DNA of 54,642 nucleotides from Actinomycetota bacterium (GCA_009705035.1 WLDB01000002.1:1-54642), one strand, 5' to 3'; counted from the stretch's first letter, positions 9,831 to 19,982 are shown. Notes: generated by a model from the sequence alone, not told the origin. Made by a program: numbers and translations.

Positions 9831-10580
9831 TTACTTTACATAATGTAACTTATCGGCACTACGTCCAAGCTTACGCTGGAGCCCCCAGATGGTCGTTTGC
9901 TTTAAGGCTTCGAAGACGATGGTTCGGCTCATCTTAGAAACTCCGTTTACTCGCTCGATGAAAGTTATCGGTACTTCAATTACTGATGCACCGGCTGCAA
10001 CACTTGCCATCACCATCTCAATTTGAAAACAATATCCAGTTGAATTGATTGATTCGAAATTCAACCTTCGCAAAAGAGGAACTGAGTAAGCCCTAAAGCC
10101 GCCTGTGAGATCAGCCAACGGGATACCTAGCGCAGCTCTAGCAAAGGCAGTTCCGCCTTTGGAGAGAATTCTTCGATGAAGCGGCCAATTGACGACCGAA
10201 CCTCCCGATATCCATCGAGTTCCCAATGTAAGCGAGATATTTGATGGGTGCTCGGTGCCCAGAATTGATTCCAAATCACTTACCTGATGTGAACCATCGC
10301 CATCCATAGTGATTACATGGCTGTAATTTTCGCTCGCAAGAACATTAGAAATTCCAGCACGGTAGGCGGCGCCGAGGCCAGCCTTAGCTTCTCTGTGAAG
10401 AATATCTACAAATGGATAGTCATAGCTGTCAACAAGATCTGCGGTTCCATCTGGAGAATTATCGTCAATAACTAGAACATCAAAATCCATTTTTCGATGA
10501 AGCAATTCAAGTTCACTCAGTAATCCGAGAATTGCCTCAGCTTCATTGTAAGTTGGAATAAGGATAATTGGCTTAATCAT
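9831..10580 (-). CDS. ppm1: Polyprenol-phosphate mannosyltransferase (Ppm1/DPM1-like GT2)
   Basis: ILIPTYNEAEAI, VLVIDDNSPDGTADLV, ITMDGDGSH, RWISGGSVVNWPLHR; starts at the codon immediately after the lnt stop. Confidence 0.9.
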   Translation of the reverse strand: MIKPIILIPTYNEAEAILGLLSELELLHRKMDFDVLVIDDNSPDGTADLVDSYDYPFVDILHREAKAGLGAAYRAGISNVLASENYSHVITMDGDGSHQVSDLESILGTEHPSNISLTLGTRWISGGSVVNWPLHRRILSKGGTAFARAALGIPLADLTGGFRAYSVPLLRRLNFESINSTGYCFQIEMVMASVAAGASVIEVPITFIERVNGVSKMSRTIVFEALKQTTIWGLQRKLGRSADKLHYVK

Positions 10581-11984
10581 CTAATTATTATCCTTTCGAC
10601 GCATTGACGATAAAGCCCATAGTAGCGAGATTATTAAAGTTATAACAGGCGCAAATCCCCCGAGATAATCTGAGATTGATATTTTCAAAAGAATCAGCGC
10701 TTCACCTGAAAGAGAACCAATCTCCCCATCTTTGAGTGATTTAATTACCTCTCCCCTGGCGGTGATAATCGCAGAAGGACCGGTCGTCGAAATAGAAACT
10801 ATTTCGCGATTATGTTCTAGAGCGCGTAAACGAGTTATTGCCAGTTGTTGATCGCCTTCTGCTGTTCCGGCAAATGTTGCACTATTTGTGTGAACAACCA
10901 TCAAGCCAGAGGACCTAGCCGCTTCTCTAACGATTCCGTCATTGATAATTTCAAAACAAATAATGGATGAAACCTTAGAGCCAGATACGGAATGAATTTT
11001 AAGTACTTGACCTGGCTCAAAGTCATCCACTCGTTCTGCGTAAGGAGAGAGAAATTCGGATATTGACCGTAACGGAATATATTCACCAAATGGAGTGAGA
11101 TATCGCTTGATATATATAGATCCGATCGACCCATCCTCTCTAAATAACATGGCTGCATTTGTTGGACCTTCAGAGAGAACAGCACCGCCAAGTAATGGAA
11201 CATTGGTCCTTTTGATGAGTTCGTTTATCTTCTCTCGCACAATTGCGTTTTCTAGAGGATCGATATCGATGGCATTCTCAGGCCAGATAATCAAATCCTC
11301 ATCGCCTTTCACGCTTCGATAACTTTCGGCGAGATGCATATTGAGAACGCCCATTGCCCGAGAGTTGAAATCTAAGCCTTTAGAAGGGGTTCCGCCTTGA
11401 ATTGCAGTAAAGCGAAGTGATTTCTCTTCGGATGAATCTTGGATTACGGATACAAGAGAAGGGAGAATCGAAAGAGAGAGAAGCACATATGCAACACTTT
11501 TCTTCTTTGTTATAAGCAGATAAGCGAGAAGTAAGGTAGCAAATGAGAGTGAGAGGACTCCCCCAATGGTGACTATCGAAGCCAAAGGCGAATTAATCTG
11601 GCTAAATGCAATCCTTGTCCACGAAAAGCCACCGAATGGAAAACGAGCCTTCACCTCTTCCATGACCAAGATAGAAGAGATGAGAAGCGGAATATTGTTA
11701 GAAAAACGAGCAAGGATGCCAATGGGAAGGAAATACAAGGTCTGTAAAAGTGAGAGTGCGACCCAGGGAAGAACGCCGACATAGGCTCCACTCCAGTAGA
11801 GAATTAAGAGGTTTGCGGTGAAGGCAAAATAGATTGAATAGAGAATTGTGCGGTGCTGGTGCTTGAGAAAAGAGAGATAGATCGCGAAAGCAATTGGCGC
11901 GGTAAACCATAAACCAATGGGTTCAAAGGCTGCTACAAGAAAAAATGGTGCAAGAACTTCTCCGATTAGTTTTACTCTTACCAA
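10581..11984 (-). CDS. lnt: Apolipoprotein N-acyltransferase
   Basis: Multi-TM N-terminus followed by nitrilase-like domain: IIWPENAID, YIKRYLTPFGEYIPLR, SIICFEI (E-K-C type triad). Confidence 0.9.
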   Translation of the reverse strand: MVRVKLIGEVLAPFFLVAAFEPIGLWFTAPIAFAIYLSFLKHQHRTILYSIYFAFTANLLILYWSGAYVGVLPWVALSLLQTLYFLPIGILARFSNNIPLLISSILVMEEVKARFPFGGFSWTRIAFSQINSPLASIVTIGGVLSLSFATLLLAYLLITKKKSVAYVLLSLSILPSLVSVIQDSSEEKSLRFTAIQGGTPSKGLDFNSRAMGVLNMHLAESYRSVKGDEDLIIWPENAIDIDPLENAIVREKINELIKRTNVPLLGGAVLSEGPTNAAMLFREDGSIGSIYIKRYLTPFGEYIPLRSISEFLSPYAERVDDFEPGQVLKIHSVSGSKVSSIICFEIINDGIVREAARSSGLMVVHTNSATFAGTAEGDQQLAITRLRALEHNREIVSISTTGPSAIITARGEVIKSLKDGEIGSLSGEALILLKISISDYLGGFAPVITLIISLLWALSSMRRKDNN

Positions 11985-12880
11985 TTGAGAGCTGCAATCA
12001 GACGGTCGACGCTGGCGCCGAGGCCATACTCCTCTTTCATCGCATATATAGAAGATAGATCATCTGGCTTCTTAGGCATATCAAGCGACATGGCTGGCAA
12101 AGAAACATCGCGGGCGCAATTAACCAGGGTGGGCGCAATCTTCAGATAAGCGACGCCATCGATTATCTTCTTAGCAAGAGATGGCGAGAGAGCCTCGTGT
12201 GCATTCTTGGCACCTGCTATTGCCTCATCAACTGTCGCGAAGTTGTTGGCAATTAACGCAGCTCCTTTCTCTCCTATTCCTTTCACACCTGGTAATCCGT
12301 CCGATGGATCTCCGCGGAACATGGCGAAGAGCGCATATCGATCTCCCGGGATTCCATATTTCTGGGCTACCCAGTCAATATCTACTAAGTCGTGATTTGA
12401 AATTCCGCGTGCAAGGTAAACAACTTTTATATCGCGCTTATCATCGACAAGTTGAAAAAGATCTCGGTCACCGGTGACAACTCGAATCGGACCCTTCTCA
12501 TTAGTTGCAAATGTCGCCATTACATCATCAGCTTCATAATCATCTACACCGACCATCGGAATTCCGAATGCATCAATGAGGTCGAGCAGAATCGGAATCT
12601 GAGGAGTCAAAGTCTCTGGCTCTTCCTCTTCTTCAGAGCCAACCTCGAGGCGGTTTGCTTTGTAATCAGGAAAAATATCTACTCGCCACGAAGGACGCCA
12701 ATCACCTTCAATGCAAGCAACTAAGCGATTTGGTTTATAGATACTCACTAAACGCGCTGTCATATCAAGATAACCGCGTATAGCGTTGACCGGCAATCCT
12801 GATGGAGAAAGTAAGGTATCTGGCATTCCGTAATATGCGCGATACCAGAGTGAGGCGCTATCTAAGAGCATCAGGGTCAT
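11978..12880 (-). CDS. 5'-3' exonuclease family protein (PolA N-terminal nuclease-like)
   Basis: MLLDSASLWYRAYYGMPD, DYEADDVMATFA, VTGDRDLFQLVDD, GDPSDGLPGVKGIGEKGAALI (H3TH). Confidence 0.9.
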   Translation of the reverse strand: MTLMLLDSASLWYRAYYGMPDTLLSPSGLPVNAIRGYLDMTARLVSIYKPNRLVACIEGDWRPSWRVDIFPDYKANRLEVGSEEEEEPETLTPQIPILLDLIDAFGIPMVGVDDYEADDVMATFATNEKGPIRVVTGDRDLFQLVDDKRDIKVVYLARGISNHDLVDIDWVAQKYGIPGDRYALFAMFRGDPSDGLPGVKGIGEKGAALIANNFATVDEAIAGAKNAHEALSPSLAKKIIDGVAYLKIAPTLVNCARDVSLPAMSLDMPKKPDDLSSIYAMKEEYGLGASVDRLIAALNW

Positions 12881-15285
12881 AGGTCAGCCACCATATACGA
12901 GACCACTCCCCTATCAATCTTCTTAATTGCCTCACGACAACGAGGTCGAAGAGTCTCGGATGCAACGCCAATCTGATTCAGAAGATCGATCAGCTGTTTT
13001 ATGCTCCGCACAAAGTCACCAACAGTCATATCTGACCCCCGAAGAACCTGACTTAAACCGTGGCCTGATGCCCACTTAAAACTAGCAAAAGCGAAGCCGA
13101 AATCGGGCTCGCGTTGTGTTTGGACACCAAAATCTTCCTCGATACTCTCGAGGTGCGCCCAGATAGCGGTGATTGAAGCTAATGCATTTGCTACGTTCTG
13201 ATGTGGCATTTTTGGGGCGAGATTTTCAGAACCGCGACTCTCATAAATCATCGCTGAAACAACAGCTACCAATTCGGGTGCGGTCAGAGAATCCAAAATT
13301 CCATCCTTGATAGTCTCAGTTAAGAGCAAATCAGATTCAGCATAAATCTTGGCAAGTATCTTTCCTTGAGCCAGTGGCTTTTCGCCTTCGATATACCCTA
13401 GATGCTCAAGAACGCTACAAATTCGATCAAAAGTCTTTGCGATAACGTGGGTTCGATTCTCGACCCTTTCGCGTAGGCCTTCTGATTCGCGATTCAGGCG
13501 CGCAGCTCGTTCGGCGAAGCGAGAATGTGTCTCTCGGTCATTACAGGAATGACACTCATGCTGCCTCAGCGCGCGCCTCAGATTATCGAGATCACTCTCC
13601 ATCTTCTGACGTTGACGGTTATCAAAGGTTCGCTTTCCATCACGCCGACTCAATAGTCTTTCCACCTCTTTAATCTCCATACGGATCGAGGCGTACTCGG
13701 TAAAATTTCCTAGATGACATATTGCAGATTCAAGTTGCTCATTTGCAGCTAGATCATTTTTGCGGATCTGCTTAACGAGTCCAACAACGGCGCGGTCAGC
13801 TTGGAACTGCGCGAAGGAAGATTCCAAACTTGTGCGCGCACGTTCTCGGCCGAAACGAGCAATGAGGTTTATAGACATATTGTAAGAAGGCGTAAATGAG
13901 GATCTCAGAGGGTAAGTACGGGTTGAAGCTAAACCGGCCGATGTCGATGAATCAACGGTTGGCGACCAGAGAACAACTGCATTTCCTTCAATATCAATTC
14001 CGCGACGCCCGGCACGACCTGTGAGCTGGGTGTACTCCCCCGGAGTGATTGATACGTGGCCCTCACCATTCCATTTGGTGAGTTTCTCTAAAACAACAGT
14101 ACGTGCTGGCATATTGATTCCGAGAGCCAGTGTTTCGGTCGCAAAGACAGCCTTTACTAACCCGCGTTGAAAAAGATCTTCGACAGCAGATTTAAAGCTA
14201 GGCAATAACCCTGCATGGTGGGCTGCAATCCCGCGCTCGAGCGCAATTAACCATTCACGATAGCCGAGAACATCGAGATCTTCTTCTGCAATATTCTGGG
14301 TGTATTGCGCTGCTGTCTTCGATATCTCTAAGCGCTCCTCTGAATTCGTTAAGCGGACTCCTGCCTGCAAACATTGCTTTACAGCTGCGTCGCAGCCCGC
14401 ACGAGAGAATATAAAGGTGATGGCTGGAAGTAGATTTTCTCTCTGAAGTTTCTCTATAACTTCATCACGAGAGAGGCGATTCTCTCCACCGTCGTATCTA
14501 TCTCGTCGATCACGTGGAGTTCGAACGCGTCGAAGTGCAGCCCGCTCAAGGGCGAGAATCTCAGGGTTTACCTTTCCTGGTTCGCTAAACAGATCAATGA
14601 GTCGACTACCAATAAGAACATGTTGATACAGCGGTATGGGGCGAATCTCTGAAACGATGACATCGGTACCGCCTCTAACTTCTCCTAACCACTCACCAAA
14701 TTCTTCAGCATTACTTACGGTCGCCGACAGAGAGATTACTTGCACACTCTCCATGAGATGGATAAGTACTTCTTCCCAGACCGCACCACGGAACTTATCG
14801 GCTAAGTAGTGAACCTCATCCATTACAACAGCGCCCAGATTCACCAAAGTCGATGAATTTGCATAGAGCATATTTCGCAGTACCTCGGTAGTCATCACCA
14901 TCACTTGTGCATCTGAATTAATATTTGTATCACCGGTCAGTAAACCAACACGTTCTTCTCCAAAACGGTCGCAGAATTCCTGATACTTCTGGTTTGAGAG
15001 AGCTTTTATCGGAGTGGTATAGAAGCATTTTTTACCGCGAGATAGCGCCACAAAAGCGGCGAACTCTCCGACAACAGTCTTACCTGCGCCTGTAGGCGCG
15101 GCAACTAAGACTCCACGACCATCCTCTACTGCGTGGCAAGCGGCAATCTGAAAGTCATCAAATCCGAAATCAAATTGAGCGATGAATTCAGTTGTTAACG
15201 GATGAGACCCACGTTTCTTAGCTGCCGCATAGCGATCTGCCGGCGATTCTAAAGCGTCCATGTGAGCCCCGCTCCCGCAATACAT
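12877..15285 (-). CDS. helY: DEAD/DEAH-box (Ski2/Mtr4-like) helicase, HelY-like; likely start Met at 15261
   Basis: VAAPTGAGKTVVGEFAAF, VMDEVHYLADKFRGAVWEEVLIH, SATVSNAEEFGEWL, QLTGRAGRRGIDIEGNAVVLW. Confidence 0.9.
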   Translation of the reverse strand: MYCGSGAHMDALESPADRYAAAKKRGSHPLTTEFIAQFDFGFDDFQIAACHAVEDGRGVLVAAPTGAGKTVVGEFAAFVALSRGKKCFYTTPIKALSNQKYQEFCDRFGEERVGLLTGDTNINSDAQVMVMTTEVLRNMLYANSSTLVNLGAVVMDEVHYLADKFRGAVWEEVLIHLMESVQVISLSATVSNAEEFGEWLGEVRGGTDVIVSEIRPIPLYQHVLIGSRLIDLFSEPGKVNPEILALERAALRRVRTPRDRRDRYDGGENRLSRDEVIEKLQRENLLPAITFIFSRAGCDAAVKQCLQAGVRLTNSEERLEISKTAAQYTQNIAEEDLDVLGYREWLIALERGIAAHHAGLLPSFKSAVEDLFQRGLVKAVFATETLALGINMPARTVVLEKLTKWNGEGHVSITPGEYTQLTGRAGRRGIDIEGNAVVLWSPTVDSSTSAGLASTRTYPLRSSFTPSYNMSINLIARFGRERARTSLESSFAQFQADRAVVGLVKQIRKNDLAANEQLESAICHLGNFTEYASIRMEIKEVERLLSRRDGKRTFDNRQRQKMESDLDNLRRALRQHECHSCNDRETHSRFAERAARLNRESEGLRERVENRTHVIAKTFDRICSVLEHLGYIEGEKPLAQGKILAKIYAESDLLLTETIKDGILDSLTAPELVAVVSAMIYESRGSENLAPKMPHQNVANALASITAIWAHLESIEEDFGVQTQREPDFGFAFASFKWASGHGLSQVLRGSDMTVGDFVRSIKQLIDLLNQIGVASETLRPRCREAIKKIDRGVVSYMVADL

Positions 15286-16121
15286 TCGGCTGAGACCGGT
15301 GCTGGACCAATTCTCTCGCCGTCAGCATAGGCGATACTCGCTCCTTCGATACGTACTTTCTGCGCGCGTATCGACCTAACTTGGGGATGGTGAATGTGTT
15401 TGCCTGAATACACCTGTGGAAACACTTTTATAAATTCAACTGTACTTACTGGTTCTAGAATGACGAGATCGAAGAGGCCATCATCGAGCTGAGCATTGGG
15501 ACATACATTCATGCCAGCTCCGTAAGACCGACCATTTCCAACAGCAATGAGCATCGCCTCAACCGGCATCGTCGAACCATCAATAGTGATTACATAATCA
15601 ATTGCCCGAAACTTCGGAAGTTCCAGTGCGATTGCGGCGTTGTAACGAGCCGCGCCCTTCGGCCAACGCAAAGAGTTAGCTCGTTCATTTACGACTGAGT
15701 CGAAACCAGTTGAGAGAATTGCTCCAAACCACTCAGAATCAACATTCCCAAGGTCTATTGGTTGTGCAGGTTCGGAAATCACTTTCTTAAGTAAGCTGAT
15801 CACATCACTCCGTGAATAACCCAAAGAGCGAGCAAAATCATTTCCGGTTCCACCCGGGATCACCACAAATGGAATTCCCGCTGGGACTGCGACTTGTAGA
15901 ACCAAATGAGCTAAGCCATCTCCTCCGATAGAGATGATTCCTTGAATAAGATCACTTGAAGCATCAACAATCTCACGAAGTCGTAGTGAAAGTTCGAGGG
16001 CGTTTGGTGCAATAACTACTCGAGACTCTTCACTATTGGTTGCGAGAAATCCGGTGACCTCGCGTGAGATTTCGAGAGTTCGACCGTTTCCTGCACTTGG
16101 ATTGACTGCAACTAACCACAT
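15249..16121 (-). CDS. Diacylglycerol kinase-family lipid kinase
   Basis: VAVNPSAGNGRT, GIISIGGDGLAHLVLQ, FVVIPGGTGNDFARSLG, LLIAVGNGRSYGAGMNVCPNAQLDDGLFDLVI. Confidence 0.9.
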   Translation of the reverse strand: MWLVAVNPSAGNGRTLEISREVTGFLATNSEESRVVIAPNALELSLRLREIVDASSDLIQGIISIGGDGLAHLVLQVAVPAGIPFVVIPGGTGNDFARSLGYSRSDVISLLKKVISEPAQPIDLGNVDSEWFGAILSTGFDSVVNERANSLRWPKGAARYNAAIALELPKFRAIDYVITIDGSTMPVEAMLIAVGNGRSYGAGMNVCPNAQLDDGLFDLVILEPVSTVEFIKVFPQVYSGKHIHHPQVRSIRAQKVRIEGASIAYADGERIGPAPVSAECIAGAGLTWTL

Positions 16122-16138
16122 TGGATTCTCAGCGACTA

Positions 16139-16978
16139 TTAATCGTCATTATCGATTGGTGCAGGACCATCGATTGCTTGCGCAGATGAGACGCGACCAT
16201 CTGAAGTGAAGAGATCAGAGCTCTTCTTAGCTCTACGACGATCATTGAGAGTTGCCAATCCTCCAGCCATGAAATAGAGGCAAATGAGTGGAAGTGCTAA
16301 AGCCAACATTGATAATGGATCAGCGCTTGGCGAGAAACTTGCCACAAAGAGACAGATACCAAAGACCCATGCACGCCATGGTTTAAGTATCGTCCGGCCC
16401 GATAAGAAACCAATTAAATTAAATGTAAGAAGGAATACCGGAAGCTCGAATGCGAGGCCGAAGAGAAGAATGATGCGCATTACAAACTCTAGATAATTAT
16501 CGAAATTAACTAAGTTCGAGAGAGATCCCGGCGTGAAGCCAAGAAGAACTTTTACCGCTGTTGGGATTACGAGATAACCAAGGGCTGCACCCATCGCGAA
16601 GAAGGGCGTTGCGGCTGCAATGAATCCGACCGAGTATCGACGCTCACGTCTATGTAGAGCTGGCGCGATAAAGGCCCACAATTGATATAGCCAAATTGGA
16701 GCCGACATAATGATGCCCGATAAGAATGCAACTTTGATCTGTAAATTCAGTGGACCAAGAATTCCGCTAATAACTAATGAACCACAGTAAGAACTTCCAC
16801 TTGCTTGAGCTGCATCAAGGTCGCAGACAGGCCGCGACAATGTATTGATGATTGGTGTGTATAAAACCCATCCGACAACAGATAAAGCTGTAATCGCTAG
16901 GGCGGATTTGAAAACTCTGCGGCGCAGCTCGCGTAGATGTTCGATAAGCGGCATGCGGCCGCCGTTGGAGGCCGCCAT
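16139..16978 (-). CDS. tatC: Sec-independent protein translocase TatC
   Basis: MPLIEHLRELRRRVFKSALAI, LWAFIAPALHRRERR, FGLAFELPVFLLTFNLIG; six TM-like segments. Confidence 0.95.
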   Translation of the reverse strand: MAASNGGRMPLIEHLRELRRRVFKSALAITALSVVGWVLYTPIINTLSRPVCDLDAAQASGSSYCGSLVISGILGPLNLQIKVAFLSGIIMSAPIWLYQLWAFIAPALHRRERRYSVGFIAAATPFFAMGAALGYLVIPTAVKVLLGFTPGSLSNLVNFDNYLEFVMRIILLFGLAFELPVFLLTFNLIGFLSGRTILKPWRAWVFGICLFVASFSPSADPLSMLALALPLICLYFMAGGLATLNDRRRAKKSSDLFTSDGRVSSAQAIDGPAPIDNDD

Positions 16979-16984
16979 GAAGAT

Positions 16985-17182
16985 TTACTTCTCGGGAGCG
17001 GTTTCGCCCTTTGGAGCCTCATCTACGATTGAATCGTCCGCCTTCATCTCTTTCATCTCACTTTTGAAGATGCGCATTGAGCGACCGAGTTGACGAGCAG
17101 AGTCAGGTAGACGCTTAGCTCCAAAGAGGAGTGCGAAGATTACGACGATTGGAATCCAGTGTGATGGCTCTTTGAGGAACAT
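16985..17182 (-). CDS. tatA: Sec-independent protein translocase TatA
   Basis: 65 aa: [39 protein letters not shown]. Confidence 0.95.
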   Translation of the reverse strand: MFLKEPSHWIPIVVIFALLFGAKRLPDSARQLGRSMRIFKSEMKEMKADDSIVDEAPKGETAPEK

Positions 17183-17250
17183 GGGGTTCTCCTAAATCTG
17201 GTGGCGTTCTAGTCGCCCTTGATGAGCGAACGCTATCGTACAGTCCGCCC

Positions 17251-18207
17251 TTATGAGCGGTAAAGGGAGCGTATCTGTCTCGCTCGGGCCGCTATGAGAG
17301 CGGAAATCTCTGCCCCTGCGACTACTTCGATATCTCCTCGAGCCGCCGAAATCGCCCTTACCAACCACACTTGCGAATAAACCTCGATCTCGACCAAACC
17401 TGAGGACGGGATACTCTCAATATTGAGAAGTTCGGCATACCGTCTCTTATTCCGGAGAATTCTAAGTTTGATCTTCATCGGCGCAACTGTCTCTGCTGAT
17501 TCGCTTTCTTCTTCGACCTTCCGCATTTGGGCAATCAAATTCTCATCGATAACCGCATCAACAACGGTGACAGCTTCGATCCGGTCAAGGCGGAAGTTGC
17601 GATGAGCCTGTGAACTTTTGCAAAAAGCAGAGAGATAGATGTGTTGGCCTTCTCTTGATATCGACAAGGGATGTATCTCGCGATCTTTGGCCGCATCATC
17701 AGAGGATGAGAGGTAGCGAATTAGTAAAGAACCTCTACTTGCGATTGTTCTCTCAATCTCAGTAAGGAAGTGAGATGAAGTATTGAGCTCAACATCAATA
17801 GGCGTGTCGAGCACGGCTTTAAGACGCGCTATCAATGAATCAACTTGTGCAACTTTCGAAGGACTGCCTTTTTCTTGAGGAGAGTTAAGCAAGGAATCCC
17901 TAATCAGATTTAGGCCGAGGAGAAATGCTGTCAACTCCCCTGTCGATAAAGCTCGAGGAATATCGAGAGTTTCATGGTTACTGATAGAGACATACCCAGA
18001 TTCGATAGATACATCAATTAACTCATAGGGGGTATATCGAGGAAGCCCACACATTGAGAGAGCAATCAACTCATTAGACATTTCACGCTCTGATACGCCG
18101 AATTCGACTGAGAGCTCCTTGAGTGAAATATATGGATTGACAGATAAAAATGGAACGAGGTCGAGTAATCGCTCAACTTCGAGAAGCGGTGCACTCTTCT
18201 TAATCAT
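17251..18207 (-). CDS. pafC: WYL-domain regulator, PafC-like
   Basis: HTH plus WYL-like region (IRYLSSSDDAAKDREIHPLSISREGQHIYLSAFCKSSQAHRNFRLDRIEAV); second of a WYL pair upstream of tatA. Confidence 0.85.
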   Translation of the reverse strand: MIKKSAPLLEVERLLDLVPFLSVNPYISLKELSVEFGVSEREMSNELIALSMCGLPRYTPYELIDVSIESGYVSISNHETLDIPRALSTGELTAFLLGLNLIRDSLLNSPQEKGSPSKVAQVDSLIARLKAVLDTPIDVELNTSSHFLTEIERTIASRGSLLIRYLSSSDDAAKDREIHPLSISREGQHIYLSAFCKSSQAHRNFRLDRIEAVTVVDAVIDENLIAQMRKVEEESESAETVAPMKIKLRILRNKRRYAELLNIESIPSSGLVEIEVYSQVWLVRAISAARGDIEVVAGAEISALIAARARQIRSLYRS

Positions 18208-19150
18208 GCGTCTTCACCAAATCTTCTACCGCCGCAATTAAGGCGTCTTTAATCTCTTGTGGAGATTCAATACGGGCATCCTCACCGAGCCAGAGAATAT
18301 TGAAAAGTAACTCATCTTCATCGAAATAGGGAATATTCAGTAAATCCCAATCACCGTCAGATGAAATTATGATCGCATCTCGGCGTAGTCTGGTTCCCCT
18401 CCCGACGCGGACCGAAACCTTAGCCACCAGTGCTTCCTGCGAAACTTGAGCAAGTACAGATTGAACTCCTTCATTATCAGCAGGAAAATAGTTTGAAGCT
18501 GAGGAAGTCGTAACTACGGATGCAATCCGATCTAATCTGAAGCGTCTTATATCTTGTTGATCTACATCGAAGGCCAGTAAATACCAATGATTATGTGAAT
18601 ATGAAAGATGATAAGGCCAGACCTTTCGCGGTTTCGCAATCAATTCAGAACCTATGTAATCAAAGGTAATTTCTCTTCTTAATGAGAGCGCATCAATAAC
18701 ATCGAGAAGCTGTTCTGGAATCTCAGAAAATCGTGCGGTCAAATCAGGGATTTCGTCAGCATCTGAATCTAGCCCTAAGGCCTTTAACTTTCTTAACCCA
18801 GTACTCGATGCACTACTCAAAGACGCATCGCGCCAAACATCCGCTGCCTTGGAAAGAAGGAGCATTTCAAGTGAAGTGAGGTTCGATAACTGAATGGAAT
18901 AGCGTTCCGGTTTAATTCGATAACCCGCTTCGTCCTCAAAGACTGGATCATAAGTTCCTAGCTCTAATTCAATTCCAAGTGAGCGAAGATCGTCTTTATC
19001 TCGCTCGAACATTCGATCTCGCGCATCGGGTTCACCTTCATACCCGGCAACGGTGCGAAAAATCTCTGACTTTGTAAGGTAGCGACGTGTTGCAAGCAAG
19101 GCGATGGTGAGATTAACCAGTCGCTCACTCTTCCGGGACACCGTAAGCAC
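18200..19150 (-). CDS. pafB: WYL-domain regulator, PafB-like (GTG start at 19150 or 19141)
   Basis: KSERLVNLTIALLATRRYLTKSEIFRTVAGYEG...DRMFERDKDDLRSLGIELELG...PYHLSYSHNHWYLLAFDVDQQDIRRFRLDRI. Confidence 0.85.
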   Translation of the reverse strand: MLTVSRKSERLVNLTIALLATRRYLTKSEIFRTVAGYEGEPDARDRMFERDKDDLRSLGIELELGTYDPVFEDEAGYRIKPERYSIQLSNLTSLEMLLLSKAADVWRDASLSSASSTGLRKLKALGLDSDADEIPDLTARFSEIPEQLLDVIDALSLRREITFDYIGSELIAKPRKVWPYHLSYSHNHWYLLAFDVDQQDIRRFRLDRIASVVTTSSASNYFPADNEGVQSVLAQVSQEALVAKVSVRVGRGTRLRRDAIIISSDGDWDLLNIPYFDEDELLFNILWLGEDARIESPQEIKDALIAAVEDLVKTHD

Positions 19151-19982
19151 CCTTCGCAGGTCGGCGTCTACGTGCTAAAACCTCTACCCCTGGAGCCATG
19201 CGACGGCTTTGAATAATAAAACCGGTATGACCGATCATTCGTTGTTGTGGACGCACCGCTAAACCTTCGTGGTGCCATCCGCGTACTAAAGTTTCGCTGC
19301 TTTCAGGTTCAGTAAATCTTCCATCTTCTTTCAGAGCTTCAGCGGTGGCCGATAGTTGGGTTGTCGTGGCCACGTAAGCGAGGAAAACTCCACCTGGTCT
19401 TAATACCTCTGCCGATGTTGCGACGCATTCCCAAGGAGCCAACATATCCAGAACAACTCGATCAAAAGTTTCTGTATGAGAATAATCTTGGAATGAGTCG
19501 ACATCTAATCGCCAATTTTCCGGAGTTGTGCCAAAGTAATTCGTGACGTTCTCTCTAGCGTTAGCCGCAAAGTCTTCTCGACGTTCAATACTGTGTACAA
19601 AACCCTCTTTGCCAACTGCGCGCAGCAACGAGATTGTGAGAGCTCCGCTTCCTACGCCAGCTTCAAGAACACGTGAACCGGGATAAATATCGGCACTGCC
19701 AACAATCATCGCCGCATCTTTTGGGTAGACAATAGTTGCGCCCCGTGGCATCGACAAAACGTAATCTGCCAAGAGAGGTATAAAGGCAGTGAACTTTAAA
19801 CCTGCAGTGGTGCTCACTACCGAACCTTCAGGAAGTCCAATCAAATCATCGTGAGTAATCCAACCTTTATGTGTGTGCCATTCCTTTCCAGGAGTGATGG
19901 TGAAGCTATAAAGCTTTCCCTTGGGATCGGTAAGTTGGACCCGATCACCTGCTTGAAAATAACCATCAGTTCGCTTAGACAC
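19125..19982 (-). CDS. trmI: tRNA (adenine-58-N1)-methyltransferase
   Basis: GDRVQLTDPKGKLYSFTITPGKEWHTHKGWITHDDLIGLPEGS, VLEAGVGSGALTISLLRAVG, HTGFIIQSRRMAPG. Confidence 0.9.
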   Translation of the reverse strand: MSKRTDGYFQAGDRVQLTDPKGKLYSFTITPGKEWHTHKGWITHDDLIGLPEGSVVSTTAGLKFTAFIPLLADYVLSMPRGATIVYPKDAAMIVGSADIYPGSRVLEAGVGSGALTISLLRAVGKEGFVHSIERREDFAANARENVTNYFGTTPENWRLDVDSFQDYSHTETFDRVVLDMLAPWECVATSAEVLRPGGVFLAYVATTTQLSATAEALKEDGRFTEPESSETLVRGWHHEGLAVRPQQRMIGHTGFIIQSRRMAPGVEVLARRRRPAKGAYGVPEE

